Source: a bacterium
GTDB taxonomy: Bacteria; Bacillota; Bacilli; Lactobacillales; Streptococcaceae
DNA: 64,000 bases
NCBI GenBank assembly: GCA_905221375.1
Contig: CAJNCY010000007.1
Coordinates: 85,167-149,166 of the forward strand
Direction: 5' to 3'
Under the pieces are notes generated by a model. It saw only the letters and a program-made list of their open reading frames with translations. It was not told where the DNA came from and searched no databases. Both the position numbers and the translations under genes were made by a program. How positions within the stretch are numbered: the stretch's first letter is position 1; the number at the start of each line of letters is the position of its first letter. Below are positions 1 through 8,780 of the stretch, piece by piece.

Positions 1-613
1 AGACGTCCAGAATGACTGCTTTTCGAAAGAAAAAGATTGTCAAAGCGAGGATGATCAGAGAACCGATGGTTAGGATGGGAGTGTTGAGATGCTGAAAGGA
101 GGCAAATAGACTGTTCTGCAGTTTATCGTATTCGTTTGGATCCATCAGAACCTGAAGGAAGGTACTGATATTCCGAAAGAGACTTCCGAGGGCTAGACAG
201 ATTAGCAGGATGAAGACTAAGTCTTGTTTCATCAGTGTCTTCAAGTAACCTTGTAAGGCGAGAAAGAAGAGGGATTGGAGCAGAAGTAAGACCAGAAATT
301 CTAAGATAGGAGACTTCCCAAGTTGAAGAAACTTACTTTCAAAAACCAGTAGCAGGGTTTGTAGTAGGACATAGAAGGACTCGATTCCCAAAATACTAGG
401 TGTCAGGAAGCGATTTTCCGTCAGAGTTTGAAAACTAATGGTCGAAATCCCAGTCGCGCTTGCTACCAAGAGGTAAACGATGATTTTTTGGGAACGCAAC
501 TTCCAAGCAAAGGCAGACAGGTGGGTGATGGGCCAAAAGTAGAGCAGACAAGCTCCGATGGCCAGAATAATGAGAAGGTAGAAGAGCTTGGTATGTTTGC
601 TTTTAGACTGCAT
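1..613 (-). CDS. FecCD-type iron/siderophore ABC permease (partial, cut by window start)
   Basis: The minus strand reads openly from an ATG at 613 to the window edge, giving about 204 residues beginning MQSKSKHTKLFYLL. The product is very hydrophobic, with several membrane segments, and resembles the second permease of a ferric-siderophore importer (FecCD/BtuC family). Its start overlaps the end of the upstream permease by about 11 bases, so the two are translationally coupled and probably form a heterodimeric channel. The C-terminus, and presumably the ATPase and binding-protein genes, lie outside the window. Family assignment rests on hydrophobicity and pairing with the clear FecCD neighbour. 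Confidence 0.8.
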   Translation of the reverse strand, partial: MQSKSKHTKLFYLLIILAIGACLLYFWPITHLSAFAWKLRSQKIIVYLLVASATGISTISFQTLTENRFLTPSILGIESFYVLLQTLLLVFESKFLQLGKSPILEFLVLLLLQSLFFLALQGYLKTLMKQDLVFILLICLALGSLFRNISTFLQVLMDPNEYDKLQNSLFASFQHLNTPILTIGSLIILALTIFFFRKAVILDV

Positions 614-1562
614 CTTTTCGTCCCCCTCTCCAGAGAAGTAGGATAAAGATAAGGCTACCGATGATTCCTAGTAGGAGACTGACAGATAGCTCATAGGGAC
701 GAATTAGAACTCGAGAGAGAATGTCGCAGGCCAGAACTAGATTGGCACCTACCAGTACGACCATGAGCTTGGTTTGGCTCAAATTATCTCCGTAGCGCTT
801 GCGAACCAGATTGGGAACGATGACCCCAAGAAAAGGCAAGCCACCCACGGTGATCATGGTGACACTTGTCGTTAGCGCAACCAGAAAAAGGGCCAGTTTT
901 TCAAGTAGGGAGTAAGAAATCCCCAAACTCTCACTGGTTTCCTTGCCCAGATTCATGATGGTAAAGGTTTGGGACAATTTCCAAACGGCTATCAGGATAA
1001 TGAGGCCTAAGAAGAGCCACTCATACTGATGGGTCTGAATCATGGAGAAGGAGCCCTGGGTCCAGGCAGTCATACTCTGAACCAGATTGAAACGATAGGC
1101 GATAACTTCTGTCACAGAACCGATAATTCCGCTATAGATGATCCCAATCAGAGGCAACATCCACCTTTCCTTTATAGAAAAAATAGTCATAAAGGCTAGG
1201 AAGAAGAGAGTGAATACGATGGATGAAACAAAAGTAAAGAGCATCTTTTGGGTCAGACTAGCCGACGGAAAGACAAAGAGGCTCAATACCATTCCTAGTT
1301 TGGCGGCTTCAGTCGTCCCAACTGTACTCGGTGCAGCAAACTGATTTTGAGTGATAGTCTGCATGAGAAGTCCTGCCATACTCATACTAGAGGCCGTCAG
1401 GAGAATACTGATGGTTCTTGGGAGACGGGACTCTTGAAAGAGAAGCCAAGTTTCATGATCCAGAGAAAAGAGTTTTCCCCATGAAAAATCACTGGTCCCA
1501 ATGCTAATAGAGAGAAAGACTAGGACTAGAAGTAAGCCAATTAAATAATGAGAAAGTTTCAT
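603..1562 (-). CDS. FecCD-type iron/siderophore ABC permease
   Basis: A 319-residue polytopic membrane protein, the usual length for FecCD/BtuC permeases. It should form half of the membrane channel that imports ferric-siderophore or haem-type substrates. Visible family signatures include an N-terminal RLPRTISILL stretch, AGLLMQTITQN, and a C-terminal GGLPFLGVIVPNLVRKRYG loop that would contact the ATPase. The ATG at 1562 is preferred over an upstream in-frame TTG at 1577 because AAAGGA sits about 7 bases before it. It is first in the operon and overlaps the next permease. The exact substrate cannot be read from sequence. Confidence 0.88.
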   Translation of the reverse strand: MKLSHYLIGLLLVLVFLSISIGTSDFSWGKLFSLDHETWLLFQESRLPRTISILLTASSMSMAGLLMQTITQNQFAAPSTVGTTEAAKLGMVLSLFVFPSASLTQKMLFTFVSSIVFTLFFLAFMTIFSIKERWMLPLIGIIYSGIIGSVTEVIAYRFNLVQSMTAWTQGSFSMIQTHQYEWLFLGLIILIAVWKLSQTFTIMNLGKETSESLGISYSLLEKLALFLVALTTSVTMITVGGLPFLGVIVPNLVRKRYGDNLSQTKLMVVLVGANLVLACDILSRVLIRPYELSVSLLLGIIGSLIFILLLWRGGRKDAV

Positions 1563-1611
1563 ACCCCGTCCTTTCAAATAGATTTGGTATCGAAAGATAC
1601 CCGCGGATATT

Positions 1612-1654
1612 ACTGTAACACGATTTCTTTAATCTGTCAATAAATTTTCTGACA
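1612..1654 (-). promoter_or_regulatory. Promoter of the iron permease operon with a possible operator
   Basis: On the minus strand TTGACA (1635-1640) and TACAGT (1612-1617, preceded by TG) are separated by 17 bases, a good extended promoter. An inverted repeat TGTCA-N10-TGACA (1635-1654) overlaps the -35 box, which would suit a metal-responsive repressor. The promoter is seen in sequence; the regulator is inference. Confidence 0.6.
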
Positions 1655-1705
1655 ATTTAATAAATAAAACAAGGAGAGAGCCCTAGGACTTTCTCCTATG
1701 TTTTC

Positions 1706-2704
1706 CTATTCTAAAATATTTTTACCTTCTTTAACTCGCCAACGATAATCTGATAAAATAATATCTTCGAGGGAGTAGCTAGCCTGCCAGTTAAGAAATT
1801 GTTTAGCTTTTGATGCGTCTGCTAGGACGCTGGCTGGATCACCAGCACGACGAGCAACAATCTCGTGTGGGATTTTTTGATTCAGTAGTTCTTCAGCAGT
1901 TTTAAAGATTTCTTTGACAGTATAGCCTTTTTCAGTTCCTAAGTTAAAGATTTGAGAAGAACTGTTTTCTTGAAAGAGGTAATTCATCCCTTTAACGTGG
2001 GCCTGTGCAAGATCCAAGACATGGATGTAATCTCGAATACATGAACCATCACGTGTATCGTAGTCATCTCCAAATATTTTCAGACTATCATTTTGTCCCA
2101 ATGCGGTCTTGTTGATATTTGGAATGATGTGAGTTGGATTTTTCACACGCAGACCGTTTGAAGCATCCATTTCAGCCCCAGCTACATTAAAGTAACGGAA
2201 AATGACATATTTCCAGTCGTAACGATTGGCCATCCAGTAAATCATTCGTTCACCCATCAGTTTTGTCTCTGCATAAGGGTTGACAGGGTCGAGTAGGGTA
2301 TCTTCAGTTGCAGGCTTGTCAATACAGTTATTACCATAGAGAGATGCAGTTGAAGAGAACATGATTTTTTGGATGCCAACTTCAGATAAGACTTTGAGAA
2401 CTTGGTTCATACCAGAGACATTGGCAGTGAAGTATTTGCTTGGGTTTTCAATACTTTCGCTCACAACAATTTCACCTGCGCAATGTAGAACAGCATCAAT
2501 TTGATTTTCTTCTAAATAAGCTTTTAGGGCACTAGCATCATAAACATCCAGTTGTTTAAAGCTAGCACGACTATCCACAGCCGAACGATTTCCTGTAGAG
2601 AGATTATCGAGGACATGAACCTGATAGCCAGCATTTAAAAGAGCTTTAACGGTATGGGAGCCAATATAGCCAGCTCCACCTGTAACAAGAATTGTTTTGG
2701 TCAT
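1706..2704 (-). CDS. galE: UDP-glucose 4-epimerase
   Basis: A 332-residue extended short-chain dehydrogenase that interconverts UDP-glucose and UDP-galactose (Leloir pathway, and sugar-nucleotide supply for capsule and glycolipids). The NAD-binding GGAGYIG lies at residues 9-15, the catalytic YxxxK is Y144/K148, and the serine-rich SSTAS motif is near 118-122. Length is standard for bacterial GalE. It stands alone on the minus strand, with no galactose operon beside it, so it is probably a housekeeping copy. Another epimerase specificity, such as UDP-GlcNAc, is possible but less likely. Confidence 0.93.
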   Translation of the reverse strand: MTKTILVTGGAGYIGSHTVKALLNAGYQVHVLDNLSTGNRSAVDSRASFKQLDVYDASALKAYLEENQIDAVLHCAGEIVVSESIENPSKYFTANVSGMNQVLKVLSEVGIQKIMFSSTASLYGNNCIDKPATEDTLLDPVNPYAETKLMGERMIYWMANRYDWKYVIFRYFNVAGAEMDASNGLRVKNPTHIIPNINKTALGQNDSLKIFGDDYDTRDGSCIRDYIHVLDLAQAHVKGMNYLFQENSSSQIFNLGTEKGYTVKEIFKTAEELLNQKIPHEIVARRAGDPASVLADASKAKQFLNWQASYSLEDIILSDYRWRVKEGKNILE

Positions 2705-2997
2705 GATTTTTTCCTTTTCCTAGTTTTGTACTATTTTAAAGAAAGAGCAAGTAAAAGTCAACTATTTTCTGTAAATTTCATGAAAAACTGAACAAATATA
2801 GTGTCGAATTGTTTTTTATTTGGGAATTAAGAATTTGGTTAATCTTGGAATATTTCTTAGATTTTACCACACAAGCGAGAGAATACAATCTTTTTCTAAG
2901 ATACAGTAAGACTAAGATACTAATTTAGAAATCCACCTTCCCGCTATCCTTCTCCTATAAAAAGTGGTAAAATGGATGAAAGAAAGAAGGAACTGAA

Positions 2998-4062
2998 ATG
3001 ACAACATTATTTTCAAAAATCAAAGAAGTAACAGAACTTGCTGCGATCTCAGGTCATGAAGCGCCTGTCCGTGCTTATCTTCGTGAAAAATTGACACCGC
3101 ATGTGGATGAAGTCGTAACAGATGGCTTGGGTGGTATTTTTGGTATCAAGCATTCAGAAGTTGCCGATGCACCGCGCATCTTGGTCGCTTCTCACATGGA
3201 TGAAGTTGGTTTTATGGTTAGCGAAATCAAGCCAGACGGTACCTTCCGTGTCGTAGAAATCGGTGGTTGGAATCCTATGGTGGTCAGCAGCCAACGTTTC
3301 AAACTCTTGACTCGTGATGGTCGTGAAATTCCAGTGATTTCAGGCTCTGTTCCTCCACATTTGACTCGTGGAAAGGGTGGACCAACCATGCCAGCCATTG
3401 CCGATATCGTTTTTGATGGTGGGTTTGCGGACAAGGCTGAGGCAGAAAGCTTTGGCATCCGTCCTGGTGACACCATCGTACCAGATAGTTCTGCAATCTT
3501 GACAGCCAATGAAAAAAATATCATCTCAAAAGCTTGGGATAACCGCTATGGTGTTCTTATGGTAAGCGAGCTGGCAGAAGCTTTGTCAGGTCAAAAACTG
3601 GGAAATGAACTTTACCTTGGCTCGAACGTCCAAGAAGAGGTTGGTCTCCGTGGTGCTCATACTTCCACAACCAAGTTTGACCCAGAAGTCTTCCTAGCAG
3701 TTGATTGCTCACCAGCAGGTGATGTCTACGGCGGTCAAGGTAAGATTGGAGATGGAACCTTGATTCGTTTCTACGATCCAGGTCACTTGCTTCTCCCAGG
3801 AATGAAGGATTTCCTTTTGACAACAGCTGAAGAAGCTGGTATCAAGTACCAATACTACTGTGGTAAAGGCGGAACAGACGCTGGTGCAGCTCATTTGAAA
3901 AATGGTGGTGTCCCATCTACAACAATCGGTGTTTGCGCTCGTTATATCCATTCTCACCAAACCCTCTACGCTATGGATGACTTCCTAGAAGCGCAAGCTT
4001 TCTTGCAAGCCTTGGTGAAAAAATTGGATCGTTCAACGGTTGATTTGATTAAACATTATTAA
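2998..4062 (+). CDS. pepA: M42-family glutamyl aminopeptidase
   Basis: A 354-residue cytosolic metallo-aminopeptidase of family M42, which forms tetrahedral assemblies and trims N-terminal Glu/Asp residues from peptides. Metal and catalytic residues of the family are visible: H66 and D68 in ASHMDE, D181 in AWDNRYG, E213/E214 in QEEVGLRGA and D236 in AVDCS. The ATG has an AGAAGGAA ribosome site just upstream. The next gene begins about 20 bases after its stop. The name pepA follows lactic acid bacterial usage. Confidence 0.92.
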   Translation: MTTLFSKIKEVTELAAISGHEAPVRAYLREKLTPHVDEVVTDGLGGIFGIKHSEVADAPRILVASHMDEVGFMVSEIKPDGTFRVVEIGGWNPMVVSSQRFKLLTRDGREIPVISGSVPPHLTRGKGGPTMPAIADIVFDGGFADKAEAESFGIRPGDTIVPDSSAILTANEKNIISKAWDNRYGVLMVSELAEALSGQKLGNELYLGSNVQEEVGLRGAHTSTTKFDPEVFLAVDCSPAGDVYGGQGKIGDGTLIRFYDPGHLLLPGMKDFLLTTAEEAGIKYQYYCGKGGTDAGAAHLKNGGVPSTTIGVCARYIHSHQTLYAMDDFLEAQAFLQALVKKLDRSTVDLIKHY

Positions 4063-4082
4063 ACATAAGGGAGGTGGTAGGG

Positions 4083-4379
4083 ATGGTAGAACCAAACCTA
4101 GAAAGCCTTATAAAAGATCTTTACAATCATGCTCGCCATGATTTGAGTGAAGATTTAGTTGCTGCTCTCCTAGAGACTGCTAAAAAACTACCTGCTACAA
4201 ATGAGCAATTGCTGGCAGTCCGTCTCTCAGGCCTGGTTAATCGAGAATTGCTCCTAAATCCCAAACATCCTGCACCTGAGCTGGTCAACTTGGCTCGCTT
4301 TATCAAAAGAGAAGAAGCCAAGTACAGAGGAACTGCAGCTTCTGCGCTTATGTATGGGGAGCTCTTTAAAATGCTTTGA
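4083..4379 (+). CDS. Enterocin A-type bacteriocin immunity protein
   Basis: A 98-residue, largely helical soluble protein resembling the enterocin A immunity family. Members protect cells against pediocin-like (class IIa) or related bacteriocins. The ATG at 4083 is chosen because GGGAGGTGG lies 5-6 bases before it; an in-frame GTG at 4074 falls inside that ribosome site. It follows the aminopeptidase by about 20 bases and is probably co-transcribed. No bacteriocin structural gene is nearby, so it is an orphan immunity gene. Assigned from length, helix pattern and the LSG...NRELLLNP region; moderate certainty. Confidence 0.72.
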   Translation: MVEPNLESLIKDLYNHARHDLSEDLVAALLETAKKLPATNEQLLAVRLSGLVNRELLLNPKHPAPELVNLARFIKREEAKYRGTAASALMYGELFKML

Positions 4380-4456
4380 TTCCATTGTGAATCAAAGCAT
4401 TTTTTCTATATGGAAAAACCCTATTCTTGATGAGGAGAAGAAAAAGCCATCCCATT

Positions 4457-4563
4457 TATACTCTTCGAAAATCTCTTCAAACCACGTCAACGTCGCCTTG
4501 CCGTACTCAAGTACAGCCTGTGGCTAGTTTCCTAGTTTGCTCTTTGATTTTCATTGAGTATTA
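4457..4563 (+). repeat. BOX element (boxA-boxB-boxC)
   Basis: It starts TATACTCTTCGAAAATCTC and continues through the CGTCGCCTTGCCGTA boxA core, a short boxB region, and a boxC ending TTGATTTTCATTGAGTATTA. This is the classical pneumococcal BOX repeat, with termini that pair (ATACTC...GAGTAT). It lies between convergent genes. Confidence 0.9.
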
Positions 4564-4580
4564 GGATAGCTTCTTGGTTC

Positions 4581-6212
4581 TTAGATTTGTTCAGCAATGA
4601 CCTTTTCAGCTAAATTCATAGCGTGGTCAGACACACGAGTGTAGTGGGAAACAATGTCGATAAAGTTGACCCCAGCTTGCGTTGAACACTCGCCCTTGTT
4701 GAGGCGTTTGATGTGAGTCTTTCTGAGAACACGTTCCATATTGTTGATTTCTTTATGGCGTTCAATCAGACTTTGAGCTTTTTCGATGTCGTTGTTTTCC
4801 ACGCTATCAAGGGCGTCCTTGATAAAGCCAGTGGTTTTTTGGTAGATATCAGCTAATTCCTGCAAAGCAGCTTCAGAGAACTCAACATTTTTACGTTGAA
4901 GGTAATCAGTCAGATTGATTAGCGCTTCTGCGTGGTCCCCAATCCGTTCCAAATCACGGGATGAATCAAGGATATTGGTGAGCACTTCACTTTCTTTCTG
5001 GCTAAGGGCTTCACTTGAAAGAGTAATGAGGTAACGAGTCAATTTTTCATCTATAGTATTGATGGCTTCTTCCGTCTTGTGGCCTTTTTCAGCAACTTTT
5101 TCATTGAGGTCAATGATGTAGTTGTATGAAAGGTCAAAGGCTTTAGAAGCATAATTTCCTAAGTGAAGAAGTTCTTTTTTCGCATTTCCGAGAGCGATTG
5201 ATGGAGCTTGTTTGATCAAATGCTCATCAAGGTAAAGCGGCTCGTACTTGACAACTTCGTCTTCACCAGGGATGAGCTTGGTTACAAAGAAAGCCAAGGC
5301 TCCGATGAATGGAAATTGTACAATGGTGTTACTTACGTTGAAGGCACCGTGCGAGAAGGCGATGGTCATCTCAGGTGAGAGGTGAAGGAGTGCTTGGAAG
5401 TACTCAATCATTGCAGTGAAGGGGCCTAATAAGATTAAGCAAAGAATAGTTCCTAAAACGTTAAAGGTAACGTGGGTTGCAGCAACTCGTTTCGCAGAGA
5501 CATTGGCTCCAGCTGCCGCGATGATAACTGTTAGGGTTGTCCCGATATTATCCCCGAAGAGAACTGGCAGAGAACCTTTAAGGTCAAGGAAGCCACCTGC
5601 ATAGAGCCCTTGCAAAATCCCGATTGTCGCAGAAGAGGCCTGGATGAGAACGGTAATCACTGCACCAGCAAAAACTCCCAACACAGGATTTTGCCCCAAG
5701 GTTACCATATATTCCTTGAATTGTGGTAAATCTTTTAGCGGGCTCATACCGGCACTAATGAGGTTGAGGGCGTAGAAGATTCCCCCCACACCAAACAGGA
5801 TGCGCCCGATATTGTTTGCTGTTCTGTTTTTTGTAAAGAAAAGGAACATGGTTCCAAGGAAAATCAGGGGTAAAGCATACTCACCAAGCTTGAAACCGAT
5901 GATAAAGGAAGTAACGGTGGTTCCGATGTTGGCTCCCATGATAATTCCGATAGCCTGTCTAAGAGTTAGAAGACTAGCGCTGACCAGTCCAACCGTGATA
6001 ACTGTCACCCCTGTACTTGACTGAATCAGGGCAGTCACGACAATCCCAACTAGAACACCTAAAAAGGGATTGCTAGTGTACTTGTCAATGTAAAAACGAA
6101 GGCGATCTCCAGCAGCTTGTTGCAAACCGTCTCCCATGGTCTTGATACTATATAAGAATAGTCCCAGACCACCTAAAAAGTGAAATAAAATTTCCTGCCA
6201 ATTAATGGACAT
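4581..6212 (-). CDS. Na+/phosphate symporter (NptA/PNaS family) with C-terminal PhoU-like domain
   Basis: A 543-residue protein. Residues from about 5 to 310 form a polytopic membrane domain with the duplicated family motif: GVVVTALIQSSTGVTV-like segments (VTALIQSST, ITVLIQASSA) and GANIGTT / GDNIGTT. The C-terminal ~200 residues are soluble and helical, with DSSRDLERIGDHAEALINLTDY, the PhoU metal-binding signature. The family imports phosphate with sodium; the PhoU-like tail suggests regulation by phosphate status. No pst or pho genes are adjacent. It is single-gene and convergent with the immunity gene across a BOX element. Confidence 0.9.
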   Translation of the reverse strand: MSINWQEILFHFLGGLGLFLYSIKTMGDGLQQAAGDRLRFYIDKYTSNPFLGVLVGIVVTALIQSSTGVTVITVGLVSASLLTLRQAIGIIMGANIGTTVTSFIIGFKLGEYALPLIFLGTMFLFFTKNRTANNIGRILFGVGGIFYALNLISAGMSPLKDLPQFKEYMVTLGQNPVLGVFAGAVITVLIQASSATIGILQGLYAGGFLDLKGSLPVLFGDNIGTTLTVIIAAAGANVSAKRVAATHVTFNVLGTILCLILLGPFTAMIEYFQALLHLSPEMTIAFSHGAFNVSNTIVQFPFIGALAFFVTKLIPGEDEVVKYEPLYLDEHLIKQAPSIALGNAKKELLHLGNYASKAFDLSYNYIIDLNEKVAEKGHKTEEAINTIDEKLTRYLITLSSEALSQKESEVLTNILDSSRDLERIGDHAEALINLTDYLQRKNVEFSEAALQELADIYQKTTGFIKDALDSVENNDIEKAQSLIERHKEINNMERVLRKTHIKRLNKGECSTQAGVNFIDIVSHYTRVSDHAMNLAEKVIAEQI

Positions 6213-6451
6213 TTCTTTTTCCTCCGAAAAATAATAACGGAATTTCTCCTATTCTATTTTAAAGGATAAAAGTAAATCTAACAAGTGTTTAGATGAAATT
6301 TTAGAAAGAAAATTCGTGAGAAAAAGTAAAAATAATAAACCCTAACATGACATGAAGATTAAATATCGAAAAATCTTGTGAAATCTTTCCTTATATTTCC
6401 AAAGTGTGATATAATAGTTTCGAATAAAATAAATAAAGGGGTTTTTGTAAC

Positions 6452-7648
6452 ATGGCAAAACTTACTGTTAAAGACGTTGACTTGAAAGGTAAAAAAGTCC
6501 TCGTTCGTGTTGACTTCAACGTACCATTGAAAGATGGCGTAATCACTAACGACAACCGTATCACAGCAGCTCTTCCAACTATTAAGTACATCATCGAACA
6601 AGGTGGACGTGCAATTCTTTTCTCTCACCTTGGACGTGTGAAAGAAGAAGCTGATAAAGCTGGTAAATCACTTGCTCCTGTAGCGGCAGACTTGGCAGCA
6701 AAACTTGGTCAAGATGTTGTTTTCCCAGGTGTAACTCGTGGTGCTGAATTGGAAGCAGCTATCAACGCTCTTGAAGATGGACAAGTTCTTTTGGTTGAAA
6801 ACACTCGTTACGAAGATGTTGATGGCAAAAAAGAATCTAAAAACGATCCTGAGCTTGGTAAATACTGGGCATCACTTGGAGATGGTATCTTCGTAAATGA
6901 TGCATTCGGTACAGCTCACCGTGCACACGCATCTAACGTTGGTATCTCAGCAAACGTTGAAAAAGCAGTTGCTGGTTTCCTTCTTGAAAACGAAATTGCC
7001 TACATCCAAGAAGCAGTTGAAACTCCAGAACGTCCATTCGTAGCGATCCTTGGTGGTTCAAAAGTTTCAGATAAGATCGGTGTTATCGAAAACTTGCTTG
7101 AAAAAGCTGATAAAGTTCTTATCGGTGGTGGTATGACTTACACATTCTACAAAGCACAAGGTATCGAAATCGGTAACTCACTTGTAGAAGAAGACAAATT
7201 GGATGTTGCGAAAGCTCTTCTTGAAAAAGCAAACGGTAAATTGATCTTGCCAGTTGACTCAAAAGAAGCTAACGCATTTGCTGGTTACACTGAAGTGCGT
7301 GACACTGAAGGTGAAGCAGTTTCTGAAGGCTTCCTTGGTCTTGACATCGGTCCAAAATCTATTGCTAAATTTGACGAAGCTTTGACTGGTGCGAAAACAG
7401 TTGTATGGAACGGACCTATGGGTGTATTTGAAAACCCAGACTTCCAAGCTGGTACAATTGGTGTGATGGACGCTATCGTGAAACAACCAGGCGTGAAATC
7501 AATCATCGGTGGTGGTGACTCAGCTGCCGCAGCAATCAACCTTGGACGTGCAGACAAGTTCTCATGGATCTCTACTGGTGGTGGAGCATCAATGGAACTT
7601 CTTGAAGGTAAAGTTCTTCCAGGACTTGCAGCCTTGACAGAAAAATAA
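6452..7648 (+). CDS. pgk: Phosphoglycerate kinase
   Basis: A 398-residue glycolytic enzyme making ATP and 3-phosphoglycerate from 1,3-bisphosphoglycerate. The signature VRVDFNVPL is near residue 20, and the nucleotide-binding GGGDSAAA and [14 protein letters not shown] motifs are near the C-terminus. Length is typical. Codon use is that of a highly expressed gene. It is monocistronic: an extended -10 (TGATATAAT, 6407-6415) precedes it and a terminator follows. Essential housekeeping enzyme. Confidence 0.98.
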   Translation: MAKLTVKDVDLKGKKVLVRVDFNVPLKDGVITNDNRITAALPTIKYIIEQGGRAILFSHLGRVKEEADKAGKSLAPVAADLAAKLGQDVVFPGVTRGAELEAAINALEDGQVLLVENTRYEDVDGKKESKNDPELGKYWASLGDGIFVNDAFGTAHRAHASNVGISANVEKAVAGFLLENEIAYIQEAVETPERPFVAILGGSKVSDKIGVIENLLEKADKVLIGGGMTYTFYKAQGIEIGNSLVEEDKLDVAKALLEKANGKLILPVDSKEANAFAGYTEVRDTEGEAVSEGFLGLDIGPKSIAKFDEALTGAKTVVWNGPMGVFENPDFQAGTIGVMDAIVKQPGVKSIIGGGDSAAAAINLGRADKFSWISTGGGASMELLEGKVLPGLAALTEK

Positions 7649-7666
7649 GATTTTATAACTAAATCA

Positions 7667-7698
7667 AAGAAGAGAGGGATGAAAGTTCCTCTTTTCTT
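7667..7698 (+). terminator. Rho-independent terminator after pgk
   Basis: An AAGAAGAGAGG / CCTCTTTTCTT stem with one mismatch and a short loop, followed by a T-rich tail, begins about 20 bases after the pgk stop. Confidence 0.75.
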
Positions 7699-7783
7699 TT
7701 GCTCGAAATAAAAACGCTTCCTCTCAACTATTCCTCATAAAAATCACCGATTTATGATAAAATGGAAATAGAAAGTTGAGATT

Positions 7784-8311
7784 ATGAGTTATTTTAAAAA
7801 ATATAAATTCGATAAATCCCAGTTTAAACTTGGTATGCGAACCTTTAAAACAGGTATTGCTGTTTTTCTAGTTCTCTTGATTTTTGGCTTTTTTGGCTGG
7901 AAAGGTCTTCAAATCGGTGCTTTGACAGCCGTGTTTAGCCTGAGGGAGAGTTTTGATAAGAGTGTCCATTTTGGGACTTCGCGTATTCTAGGAAATAGTA
8001 TTGGTGGCCTCTATGCCCTCCTCTTCTTCCTATTAAATACCTTTTTCCACGAAGCTTTTTGGGTGACCTTAGTTGTTGTCCCTATCTGCACCATGTTAAC
8101 CATTATGACAAATGTAGCCATGAATAACAAAGCAGGGGTTATAGGTGGTGTAGCAGCTATGTTAATCATTACCCTATCAATCCCGAGTGGAGAGACGATT
8201 TTGTACGTGTTTGCGCGTGTATCCGAAACGTTCATGGGAGTTTTTGTCGCAATTCTCGTAAATTACGATATTGACCGTATTCGTCTCTTTTTAGAGAAAA
8301 AAGAAAAATAA
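7784..8311 (+). CDS. ArAE/FUSC-like membrane protein (aromatic acid exporter family)
   Basis: A 175-residue protein with about four to five predicted membrane segments (residues ~24-45, 70-95, 98-115, 120-145, 150-165). It contains the KTGIAVFLVLLIF and FSLRESFDKS...GNSIGGL pattern of the bacterial aromatic-acid exporter/FUSC N-terminal domain. Family members lack characterised substrates in streptococci. It sits just upstream of glnR but is separated by the GlnR operator and promoter, so it is not necessarily in that operon. Confidence 0.7.
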   Translation: MSYFKKYKFDKSQFKLGMRTFKTGIAVFLVLLIFGFFGWKGLQIGALTAVFSLRESFDKSVHFGTSRILGNSIGGLYALLFFLLNTFFHEAFWVTLVVVPICTMLTIMTNVAMNNKAGVIGGVAAMLIITLSIPSGETILYVFARVSETFMGVFVAILVNYDIDRIRLFLEKKEK

Positions 8312-8364
8312 TGTTACATTTTATAACATTATCAATTGACGTTTGTCTTTTTTTAGACTATAAT
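8312..8364 (+). promoter_or_regulatory. GlnR operator and glnRA promoter
   Basis: TGTTA-N7-TAACA at 8312-8328 matches the GlnR/TnrA box TGTNA-N7-TNACA exactly. Downstream, TTGACG (8336-8341) and TATAAT (8359-8364) are 17 bases apart. The arrangement supports GlnR autorepression of glnRA under nitrogen excess. Confidence 0.9.
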
Positions 8365-8387
8365 AGACAGAAAGAAGGAAGTTGTAA

Positions 8388-8744
8388 ATGAAGGAAAAAG
8401 AATTTCGCCGAAATATGGCTGTTTTTCCTATCGGCAGTGTTATGAAGTTGACCGATCTATCGGCGCGTCAGATTCGTTATTATGAAGATCAAGAGTTGAT
8501 TAAACCTGATCGAAACGAAGGGAACCGTCGCATGTATTCCTTGAATGACATGGATCGTCTGCTTGAAATCAAAGATTATATCTCTGAAGGTTATAATATC
8601 GCTGCCATTAAGAAAAAATATGCTGAACGTGAAGCGAAATCCAAGAAAGCGGTGAGTCAGACTGAGGTGCGTCGTGCACTTCACAATGAACTCCTCCAAC
8701 AGGGTCGCTTTGCTTCAGTACGGTCACCTTTTGGTCGCGGTTAA
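8388..8744 (+). CDS. glnR: MerR-family nitrogen regulator GlnR
   Basis: A 118-residue transcription repressor. The MerR-type helix-turn-helix is at residues ~15-60 (MKLTDLSARQIRYYEDQELI), followed by a short C-terminal region that in the family senses feedback-inhibited glutamine synthetase. With glutamine abundant, GlnR represses glnRA and glutamine uptake genes. It is co-transcribed with glnA, 36 bases downstream. The GlnR box in its own promoter supports autoregulation. Confidence 0.96.
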   Translation: MKEKEFRRNMAVFPIGSVMKLTDLSARQIRYYEDQELIKPDRNEGNRRMYSLNDMDRLLEIKDYISEGYNIAAIKKKYAEREAKSKKAVSQTEVRRALHNELLQQGRFASVRSPFGRG

Positions 8745-8780
8745 GCAACCGCAAGTAGTCATACATTAAGGAGAAAACTC

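Noticed and set aside
428..646. A 72-codon plus-strand frame opposite the first permease
   Set aside because: The minus strand encodes a continuous FecCD-like permease with overlap to its partner; the plus frame is a shadow.
2705..2997. Search for an RNA or small gene between galE and the aminopeptidase
   Set aside because: Only A/T-rich divergent promoter DNA is visible; no stable hairpin or frame.
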